The notes beneath the pieces were generated by a model that ran no database searches, was not told the DNA's origin, and worked only from the letters and a program-made list of their open reading frames with translations. The position numbers and the translations under genes are program-made. A DNA stretch of 50,523 nucleotides from Pseudomonadota bacterium (GTDB lineage Bacteria; Pseudomonadota; Alphaproteobacteria; Reyranellales; Reyranellaceae), in NCBI GenBank assembly GCA_020160955.1, contig JAIUOX010000024.1, forward strand, positions 1 to 50,523. Reading direction: 5' to 3'. Positions within the stretch are counted from its first letter, which is position 1, and the number at the start of each line of letters is the position of its first letter. Of the stretch, positions 41,471 through 50,523 are shown one piece after another.

Positions 41471-42229
41471 CTACTTCGCGAGGTGCTTGCCGAAGAAGGC
41501 GAAGACCTTGCTCCAGCCGTCCATCGCCTGCTCCGGCCGGTAGAGCGGGCGATGCCAGTAGAAGAAGCCGTGGCCGGCGCCGTCGTAGCGGTGGAAGCTG
41601 TAGTCCTTGCCGTGCTTCTTGAGCTCGGCCTCGTGCTGGTCGACCTGCTCGGGGCTGGGCGCGCGGTCGTCGTTGCCGAACAGGCCGAGCAGCGGCGCGG
41701 ACAGGTCCTTCGTCATGTCGATCGGCGCGACCGGCGTCTTGGCGTTGAGCTCGTCCTTGCCCATCACGACGCGGCCGCCCCACAGGTCGACCACCGCGTC
41801 GACGTCCTTCTTCTGGCAGGCATAGATGACCGCGTGGCGGCCGCCCGAGCACGAGCCGAACAGGCCGACCTTGCCGTTGCAGTCCGGCTGGGCCCGCATC
41901 CAGGCCACCGCGGCCGCGGTGTCGCCGACCATCTGGGCGTCGGCGATGCCGCCATCGGCACGCACCTTGGCCGCGACGTCGTCCGGGTTGCCGTCGCTGC
42001 CGCCGCCCTCGCGCTCGTACAGGTTGGCGCAGATCGCGAGGTAGCCGTGGTGGGCGAAGCGGCGGGTGGTCTCGATGTAGAGCTCGCTCCAGCCCGGCAG
42101 GTGGTGGATCAGCACGACGCCGGGGAACGGCCCCTTGCCGGCGGGCCTGGCGACGTAGGCGGTGATCGGGGTTCCCTTGTCGCCCTTGAGGGTGACGTTG
42201 TCGCAGGTCATGCCGCGGTAGAAGGACAT
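41471..42229 (-). CDS. Dienelactone hydrolase family protein
   Basis: A 252-residue alpha/beta hydrolase. The nucleophile is cysteine C127 in GLFGSCSGG, as in true dienelactone hydrolases, with D187/D188 (LFGNDDRAPS) and H220 (YDGAGHGF) completing the triad. N-terminal PFPGVVLIHHLPGWSE is typical. The family hydrolyses enol-lactones in aromatic degradation or other small esters. No aromatic ring-cleavage gene is nearby, so the substrate is open. It diverges from the acyl-CoA dehydrogenase operon over a 119-nt spacer. Confidence 0.9.
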   Translation of the reverse strand: MSFYRGMTCDNVTLKGDKGTPITAYVARPAGKGPFPGVVLIHHLPGWSELYIETTRRFAHHGYLAICANLYEREGGGSDGNPDDVAAKVRADGGIADAQMVGDTAAAVAWMRAQPDCNGKVGLFGSCSGGRHAVIYACQKKDVDAVVDLWGGRVVMGKDELNAKTPVAPIDMTKDLSAPLLGLFGNDDRAPSPEQVDQHEAELKKHGKDYSFHRYDGAGHGFFYWHRPLYRPEQAMDGWSKVFAFFGKHLAK

Positions 42230-42276
42230 GGGCGCTTTCCTCCGGTTGGTTGGACCCCCGGACTATAGGCCGAGGC

Positions 42277-42306
42277 TTGCGGGGCCGCCCCCGAGTCCTG
42301 CTAGAT
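42277..42306 (+). promoter_or_regulatory. Possible promoter of the acyl-CoA operon
   Basis: TTGCGG (42277-42282) and CTAGAT (42301-42306) are separated by 18 nt, about 43 nt upstream of the first acyl-CoA dehydrogenase ATG, in a divergent spacer. The match to a sigma70-type promoter is moderate. Confidence 0.35.
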
Positions 42307-42348
42307 GCGCCCCTGAATGACAGTTCACATTGCCGGGATGGAAAGCCG

Positions 42349-43485
42349 ATGAACCTGGACTTTTCCGAGGAGCAAAAGGCGCTGAAGGACCACGTGCGCC
42401 GCTTCCTCAGCGACCGCTGCCCGCCGGCCGCCGTGCGCGCCGTCCTCGAGGGGCCGCAGCCGTTCGACCGCGACCTCTATGCCGGGCTGGCCGAGCTCGG
42501 CGTGCTGGGCACCGCGATCCCGCAGGAATACGGCGGCACCGGGCTGGGGCCGCTCGACCTCTGCGTCGTCGCCGAGGAGCTGGGCCGCGCGCTGGCGCCG
42601 GTGCCGGTGTCGTCCTCGATCTACCTCGCCGCCGAGTTTCTGCTGCAGGCCGGCAGCGAGGCGCAGAAGAAGGCATGGCTGCCGAAGCTGGCGAGCGGCG
42701 CGGCGATCGGCACCTTCGCCTTCGTCGAGGGCCAGGGCCGCATGACGCCGGACAAGGTTCGCGCGGCGGTGACCGACGGCAAGCTCTCCGGCCTGAAATC
42801 GCCGGTGCCGGACGGCGACGTTGCCGACGTGGCGATCGTCGCCGCGCGCTCCCGGAGCGGCCGCGACGCCGGCGGCATCTCGCTCTACCTCGTGAAGCTC
42901 GACGGGCCGGGCGTGACGCGCGAGGCGCTTCAGACCATCGACCCGACGCGCAGCCAGGCCAAGGTCTCGTTCGACGGCGCGCCGGCCGAGCTGCTGGGCG
43001 GCGAGGGCGACGGCTGGCACATCGCCACGCAGGTCATGGACCGCGCCGCCATCCTGATGGCCTTCGAGCAGGTCGGCGGCTCGGACCGCGCGCTCGAGAT
43101 GGCGCGCGACTACGCGGTCGAGCGCATGGCGTTCGGCCGGCCGATCGGCTCGTTCCAGGCGATCAAGCACATGGTGGCCGACATGTACGTCGCCGCCACG
43201 CTGGCGCGCTCGAACTGCTTCTACGCGGCGTGGGCGCTGTCGTCCGGCGCGGCCGAGCTGCCGGTCGCGGCGGCGACGGCGCGCGTCTCGGCGACCACGG
43301 CGTTCCAGCAGTGCGCCAAGAACAACATCCAGGTCCACGGTGGCATGGGCTTCACCTGGGCCTTCGACTGCCACCTGTTCTATCGCCGCTCCAACGCGCT
43401 GGCGCTGGCGCTGGGCTCGCTCTCGACCTGGGAGAGCCTGCTGATCGAGCGCATGAGCGCGCGCAACACCGGCGAAGCGGCCTGA
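42349..43485 (+). CDS. Acyl-CoA dehydrogenase family protein, catalytic glutamate apparently missing
   Basis: A 378-residue acyl-CoA dehydrogenase-fold flavoprotein starting MNLDFSEEQKALKDHV. N-terminal helices, middle beta domain (IGTFAFVEGQGR) and C-terminal helices are all present. In the C-terminal motif VHGGMGFTWAFD the usual catalytic glutamate (GFTWE) is A338. It is followed 11 nt later by a second acyl-CoA dehydrogenase of different type. Adjacent pairs like this form alpha2-beta2 heterotetramers in mycobacterial steroid degradation, with one catalytic and one structural subunit; that is the most likely role here. Confidence 0.9.
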   Translation: MNLDFSEEQKALKDHVRRFLSDRCPPAAVRAVLEGPQPFDRDLYAGLAELGVLGTAIPQEYGGTGLGPLDLCVVAEELGRALAPVPVSSSIYLAAEFLLQAGSEAQKKAWLPKLASGAAIGTFAFVEGQGRMTPDKVRAAVTDGKLSGLKSPVPDGDVADVAIVAARSRSGRDAGGISLYLVKLDGPGVTREALQTIDPTRSQAKVSFDGAPAELLGGEGDGWHIATQVMDRAAILMAFEQVGGSDRALEMARDYAVERMAFGRPIGSFQAIKHMVADMYVAATLARSNCFYAAWALSSGAAELPVAAATARVSATTAFQQCAKNNIQVHGGMGFTWAFDCHLFYRRSNALALALGSLSTWESLLIERMSARNTGEAA

Positions 43486-43496
43486 GGGAGACGATC

Positions 43497-44764
43497 ATGG
43501 ATTTCGAAGACACCCCGCAGGAAGCCGCCTTCCGCACCCGCGCCCGCGCCTGGATCGAGGCCAATGCGCCGAAGCACCTCGCGCCGGAACTGAAGCGCGC
43601 CTCGTTCGGCTCCAGCGCCGTCACCAGCGAGGACCCGCTGAAGGCCGCCAAGGCGTGGCAGAAGAAGAAGGCCGAGGGCGGCTGGGCCTGCCTGCACTGG
43701 CCGAAGGAATACGGCGGCGCCGGCTGCACGCCGATCGAGCGCGTGATCTGGAACCAGGAGGAGGGCATCTACGGCGCGCTGACCGGGCCCTTCATCATCG
43801 GCCAGGGCATGTGCGGCCCGACCGTGATGGCGTGGGCGGCGGAGGAGCACAAGCGCCGCCTGCTGCCGCCGCTCGCCTCGGGCGAGGAGATCTGGTGCCA
43901 GCTGTTCTCCGAGCCGGCCGGCGGCTCCGACCTCGCCGGCCTGCGCACCCGCGCGGTGCCGGCCGACGACGGCTCGGGCGACTGGATCGTCAACGGCCAG
44001 AAGATCTGGACCAGCGGCGCCCAGCACTCCGACTGGGGCCTGCTGATCACCCGCACCGATCCCGACGTGCCGAAGCACAAGGGACTGACCATGTTCTTCC
44101 TGTCGATGAAGACGCCGGGCGTCGAGGTCCGGCCGATCAAGCAGGCCAACGGCCAGTCAGGCTTCAACGAGGTCTACTTCACCGACGTGCGAATCCCCGA
44201 CAGCCAGCGCCTCGGCCCGGTCGGCAAGGGCTGGGAAGTGTCGCTAACGACGCTGATGAACGAGCGCCTGTCGATCGGCGCCGGCATGTCGACCTTCTTC
44301 CCCGAACTGTTCCGCATGTGCCTCGAGACCGAGGTCGAGGGACGGCCGGCGGTCGACGACCCGGCGGTGCGCTCGAAGCTGGCGCAGTTCGCGGTTCGGC
44401 AGTCCGGGCTGCGTTACACCGGCATGCGGGCGATCACCGCGCTCAGCAAGGGCGAGACGCCGGGTCCAGAGAACTCGATCGGCAAGCTGGTGGCCGGCGC
44501 CACCATGCAGGAGCTGGCGACCTTCGCGCTCGACCTGCAGGGCCAGGCCGGCGTGGTGTGGGACAGCACCAGCCCGCAGGAAGGCCGCTTCCAGGCCCTG
44601 CTGATGCGCTCGCCGGCGACCCGCATCGAGGGCGGCTCGGACGAGATCCTGCGCAACATCATCGGCGAACGCGTGCTCGGCCTGCCGGGCGACATCCGCG
44701 TCGACAAGGACGTCGCCTTCAAGGACATCCCGACCAGCGGCCGGGCGAAGAAGGGCGGCAAGGC

Positions 44765-44768
<4 letters not shown>
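43497..44768 (+). CDS. Acyl-CoA dehydrogenase
   Basis: A 423-residue acyl-CoA dehydrogenase. Motifs: WACLHWPKEYGGAG, QLFSEPAGGSDLAGL (FAD/substrate loop), VNGQKIWTSGAQHSDW, and RIEGGSDEILRNIIGERVLGLP at the C-terminus. It oxidises acyl-CoA to 2-enoyl-CoA, passing electrons to ETF. It resembles the long FadE subunits that pair with shorter partners. Its stop overlaps the GTG of the crotonase gene. Chain or ring specificity cannot be read. Confidence 0.92.
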
Positions 44769-47633
<2,865 letters not shown>

Positions 47634-47700
47634 GGTTTCCCACGGAACCCTGACCCGGGTTGGCCTAGCGTTTGCTCCACAGCAAGCGAGGAGGCCGACC

Positions 47701-47877
47701 GTGTCCCGTATCGTCATTGCACTCCTTCTGTGGCTGGTCGCCATGGCGACCGCCCACGCCCACTGGCGCCAGCTTCCGGGCCAACCCGCGGGCGACCCGC
47801 TGGCCGGCTTCGTGTCGATCGTCGACCTCGACCAGTTGAAGGGCGTCGCGGCGATCGCGCGGCCGCATCGGCTTTGA
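47701..47877 (+). CDS. Small exported or membrane peptide, 58 residues
   Basis: A short frame starting with GTG at 47701, 7 nt after a strong GAGGAGG site. It reads MSRIVIALLLWLVAMATAHAHW, which looks like a signal peptide or single membrane anchor, and then a short hydrophilic tail ending ARPHRL. The stop is followed 5 nt later by a copy of the dispersed repeat. No family is recognised. The ribosome site and hydrophobic start argue that it is real, but length and lack of homology keep confidence modest. Confidence 0.45.
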   Translation: MSRIVIALLLWLVAMATAHAHWRQLPGQPAGDPLAGFVSIVDLDQLKGVAAIARPHRL

Positions 47878-47882
47878 TGGAA

Positions 47883-47909
47883 GGGTCCCTCGCGGCGCTC
47901 GGGATGACA
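47883..47909. repeat. Single arm of the inverted-repeat element, copy 3
   Basis: A 27-nt sequence matching one arm of the elements at 15187 and 23446 (GGGTCCCTCGC, then CGCTCGGGATGACA), without the second arm. It sits 5 nt after the small peptide gene and 49 nt before gltS. It is either a solo or decayed copy. Confidence 0.8.
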
Positions 47910-47958
47910 GGCATTCATCACGTTGTGTCGCCCGCTGCGGTTGTGGCCTAATCGCCCG

Positions 47959-49158
47959 ATGTCGCTGCCCGCCGTCCCGTCGCTGCTTGCCGCCTGCCTG
48001 GTCCTGCTGGTCGGCGACCTGCTGGCCCGCCGGGTGCCGTTGCTGGCGCGCTTCTCGATCCCCGCGCCGATCGTCGGCGGCCTGCTGTTCGCGCTGGGCG
48101 CGCTGCTGGTCGGCCGGCTCTGGAGCGGGACCGTGACCTTCGACTCGAGCGCCAAGTCGACCTTCCTGCTGCTGTTTTTCGCCTCGGTCGGCCTGACCGC
48201 CGACCTCGCGCTGCTGCGCAAGGGCAGCCGCCGCCTGCTGCGCTTCCTCGCCGCGCTGTTCCCCTTCCTGGTGGCGCAGAACGCGCTCGGCCTGCTGATG
48301 GCGGTCGTGCTGGGCCTGCATCCCGTGCTGGGCCTGGTCGCCGGCTCGATCACCCTGGTCGGCGGCCATGGCACCGGCGCCGCCTATGCCGAGCGCTTCG
48401 CGCAGGACTTCGGCCTGCTGAACGTGATGGGTCTGACCATGACCTCGGCGACGCTGGGGCTGGTGATCGGCGGCATCATCGGCGGCCCGGTCGCCGAGCG
48501 GCTGATGCGGCGCCACCGGCTGGAGGGGCCGGTCGACGACGGCAAGGGGGACGGCGATGCCGTGGTCGGGCCGCAACGCACCCCGATCACCACCTCGTCC
48601 TACATCGCCGCGCTGGCCGCCGGGCTGGCCGCCGTGGTCGTGGGCCAGGCGATCGCCACCGCGCTGGAGGGCGCGCCCGTCACCGTGCCCAGCTTCCTGT
48701 GGTGCCTGCTGGCCGGGCTGGTGCTGCGCAACGGCGGCGGCGCGCTGGGGCTGCGGCTGCACGACGCGTCGGCCGAGCTGATCGGCTCGGCCTGCCTGTC
48801 GCTGTTCCTGGTGTGGACGATGATGACCCTCGACATCGCGTCCGTGGCCGCCGTCGCCGGGCCGCTGCTGCTGATCCTCGTGGCGCAGGCCGTGCTGGTC
48901 ATGCTGTGGAGCACGTTCGTCGTGTTCCGGCTGGCCGGCCGCGACTACGAGGCCGCGGTGACCTCCGCCGCCTTCTGCGGCTTCGCGATGGGCGCCACCG
49001 CGACGGCGATCGCCAACATGCAGGCGCTGACCCGCCGCCACGGCTCGGCGCCTGAGTCGGCGGTGGTCGTGCCGCTGGTCGGCGCCTTCTTCGTCGACCT
49101 GATGAACCTCGCGGTGCTGACCTTCTTCCTGCTGCCGGGATTCATCGTCGGCCGCTGA
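47959..49158 (+). CDS. gltS: Sodium/glutamate symporter family protein GltS
   Basis: A 399-residue integral membrane protein with ten or more hydrophobic segments. Hallmarks are PAPIVGGLLFALGALL, FFASVGLTADLALLRKG, TLVGGHGTGAAYA (reentrant loop of the first half) and FCGFAMGATATAIANMQA (the pseudo-symmetrical loop of the second half). GltS imports glutamate with sodium. ATG at 47959 (MSLPAVPSLLA) is chosen over one 12 codons upstream that lacks hydrophobic character. Its 3' end overlaps the convergent lipoprotein gene by 17 nt. Confidence 0.92.
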   Translation: MSLPAVPSLLAACLVLLVGDLLARRVPLLARFSIPAPIVGGLLFALGALLVGRLWSGTVTFDSSAKSTFLLLFFASVGLTADLALLRKGSRRLLRFLAALFPFLVAQNALGLLMAVVLGLHPVLGLVAGSITLVGGHGTGAAYAERFAQDFGLLNVMGLTMTSATLGLVIGGIIGGPVAERLMRRHRLEGPVDDGKGDGDAVVGPQRTPITTSSYIAALAAGLAAVVVGQAIATALEGAPVTVPSFLWCLLAGLVLRNGGGALGLRLHDASAELIGSACLSLFLVWTMMTLDIASVAAVAGPLLLILVAQAVLVMLWSTFVVFRLAGRDYEAAVTSAAFCGFAMGATATAIANMQALTRRHGSAPESAVVVPLVGAFFVDLMNLAVLTFFLLPGFIVGR

Positions 49159-49600
49159 TCACGCCGTCGATGCGGATGCCGCTGCCCGCCCGGCAGACCG
49201 TGAAGGAGCCGCGCGACGTGCGGCCGCCCTTGATCGACTGCAGCCGCATCGGCCGGCAGGTCGTGCCATTGCGTTCGAACGCCGGCCCGATCGGCGTCGC
49301 CGACACCGCGGTCGGCTCGGCGTCGATGTTCTGCGGCTCGATCGTGTAGGCGGTGGTCTCGCCCTGCGGCGTGCCGAGGGCGCGGCGCGCGGCGTCGTTC
49401 AGGCGCAGGTACTCCTGCTCGTTCAACTGCCACGGCACGCGGGCGTCGGCGGTCTCGCCGCCGGTCGGCCCGGCCTGCACGCTGCCGGCGACGCCCAGCG
49501 CCGCCGCCGTGGCCCGCGCCTCGGTGGCCTCGCCACCCGTCTGGGTGCAGCCCGTCGCCGACCACGCCAGCAGCGCGAACCCGATCCAACGCTTGTCCAT
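49142..49600 (-). CDS. Putative lipoprotein / surface-antigen-like protein
   Basis: A 152-residue protein with a hydrophobic N-terminus (WIGFALLAWSATGC) in which C18 could be lipid-modified, though the lipobox ATGC is imperfect. A low-complexity segment follows, then a C-terminal domain with LNEQEYLRLNDAARRALG and two cysteines (TTCRPMRL, FTVCRAG) resembling 17-kDa surface-antigen-type domains. It starts 3 nt after the porin gene, so porin and lipoprotein form an operon. Envelope localisation is likely. Function unknown. Confidence 0.75.
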   Translation of the reverse strand: MDKRWIGFALLAWSATGCTQTGGEATEARATAAALGVAGSVQAGPTGGETADARVPWQLNEQEYLRLNDAARRALGTPQGETTAYTIEPQNIDAEPTAVSATPIGPAFERNGTTCRPMRLQSIKGGRTSRGSFTVCRAGSGIRIDGVISGRR

Positions 49601-49603
49601 GCA

Positions 49604-50523
49604 TCAGCCCTTCTTGCCGCCGAATTTCCATTCGTAGTTCAGGATCACGCGGTAGTCGCGCACCGAGCTGTAGCCGCCGCCGGGCTCGAACTGGTCGAGC
49701 AGGCCGGCGCGGGCACGGATCCACAGCGGCCGCATCGCCTCCGGCCATGGCAGCGCGCTGTTGGCGAACAGGTAGTCGAGCGTGAAGTCGTACTCGTTGT
49801 GGCGGGCCAGCGGCGCCCCGGTCAGGGCGTTCATCGCGCCGTTGCCGAACACCACGTTGGTCGACAGCGCGAAGCCCGGCGCGCCCAGGAAGCTGAAATC
49901 GACCGTCGCGCCGGCAAGGAACGCGCCCTCGTTGGCGCGGTTGAAGTTGTGCACGATCATGCTGGTGTAGCCGGCCCACGTGCCGTAGGGCGTGCGGTAG
50001 GCGGCGGCGCTGCCGGTCTGGGTGTACGACGCCGTCAGCGTGACGTTGCCCAGGATCAGGTCGGCGTCGATGCCGCCCGCCCAGGTGCTGAACGGCGCGC
50101 CCGGCAGCAGCTGGCCGCCGACCGTGCCCTGGACCATGAACTGGCCGCTCACCCTGAGGTCGACGTCGTCCGCCAGGGTGAAGAAGGCCGAGCCGTCGGC
50201 GTAGCTCGAGGCCAGGATGTTGGGCACCAGGTAGCCCGACCAGCGCGCCTTGTAGGTCTCGCCCGGTCCCCAGCTCAGCCCGGCCAGCATCATGCCCTCG
50301 CTGACCGTGTCCGGTGCGCCGGCCTGCTGCGCCATGTTGATGAAGCTGGTGGCGTTGCGCGGCTTGATCTTCGACACGTAGCCCGCGGTGTAGCCGAAGT
50401 CGCCCCAGCCGGTCGGCACCGCGCCCGACAGCAGGTAGGCCTCGAAGGTGTTGGGCGTCATGCGGTTGTCGAACGGGTTGACCTCCGGCTGGTTGATCAG
50501 CTGGCGGTAGCCGGTGAACTCCT
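49604..50523 (-). CDS. OprD-family outer-membrane porin, C-terminal part (cut by window edge)
   Basis: The frame is open from the right edge; 306 residues are visible and the start lies outside. EFTGYRQLINQPEVNPFDNR, then MTPNTFEAYLLSG, closely resemble the OprD/OpdK porin family, which forms substrate-selective outer-membrane channels for amino acids or aromatic acids. Alternating beta-strand patterns continue to the end (YRVILNYEWKFGGKKG). The internal ATG at 50461 is not the real start because the conserved strand before it is in frame. It pairs with the lipoprotein gene downstream. Confidence 0.88.
   Translation of the reverse strand, partial: EFTGYRQLINQPEVNPFDNRMTPNTFEAYLLSGAVPTGWGDFGYTAGYVSKIKPRNATSFINMAQQAGAPDTVSEGMMLAGLSWGPGETYKARWSGYLVPNILASSYADGSAFFTLADDVDLRVSGQFMVQGTVGGQLLPGAPFSTWAGGIDADLILGNVTLTASYTQTGSAAAYRTPYGTWAGYTSMIVHNFNRANEGAFLAGATVDFSFLGAPGFALSTNVVFGNGAMNALTGAPLARHNEYDFTLDYLFANSALPWPEAMRPLWIRARAGLLDQFEPGGGYSSVRDYRVILNYEWKFGGKKG

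Overview
The window is high-GC alphaproteobacterial DNA. The left edge carries the str operon in the usual order rpsL-rpsG-fusA-tuf-(rpsJ). The rest is dominated by branched-chain amino-acid-type (Liv) ABC transporters, acyl-CoA enzymes and flavin/F420 enzymes, as in metabolically versatile soil Rhodospirillales-like lineages (Reyranella-type genomes come to mind). The assignment to a lineage is inference from gene content and protein style, not from a marker search.

Layout: 1-4382, str operon on the minus strand, running off the left edge 8 codons into rpsJ. 4383-4862, gene-free upstream region of rpsL. 4863-6752, an odd chimeric ORF joining the N-terminal two thirds of a HyuA hydantoinase to the C-terminal part of a TauE/SafE permease. 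6759-12335, a livFGMH set (minus), an IclR regulator and a Liv-type binding protein (plus). 12379-23458, a cofactor F420 region: a 6-phosphogluconate-dehydrogenase-like protein, four LLM-class (F420-type) oxidoreductases, fbiC (fused CofG/CofH), and an operon fgd-cofE-cofD-cofC whose first gene is a convincing F420-dependent glucose-6-phosphate dehydrogenase, with a gluconokinase diverging from it. 23514-28433, aldo/keto reductase, a low-GC orphan gene, a TonB-like protein and a GMC oxidoreductase. 28507-32163, M20-family amidohydrolase, FMN/PPOX-fold protein and gamma-glutamyltransferase. 32247-38348, a second complete Liv system (binding protein, H, G, F, M) translationally coupled to an FAD dehydrogenase. 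38644-41131, a less GC-rich patch with LysR, orphan TRAP binding protein and a stand-alone receiver domain. 41176-42229, a small DUF protein and a dienelactone hydrolase. 42349-47633, a fatty-acid/acyl-CoA operon with two acyl-CoA dehydrogenases, a crotonase and a FadH-like reductase. 47701-50523, a small exported peptide, GltS, a lipoprotein-like protein and an OprD-family porin cut by the right edge.

The most interesting unit is the F420 region. It holds the enzymes for FO synthesis, FO phospholactyl-type transfer and glutamylation, an enzyme that reduces F420 with glucose 6-phosphate, and several candidate F420H2 users within about 11 kb, in a phylum where this cofactor is patchy. A family of about 27-nt inverted-repeat elements occurs at three gene ends (15187, 23446, 47883), at two of which the element itself supplies the stop codon. 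Two compositional breaks (near 5417 and around 24490-25650) look like a deletion or assembly junction and an acquired gene, respectively.
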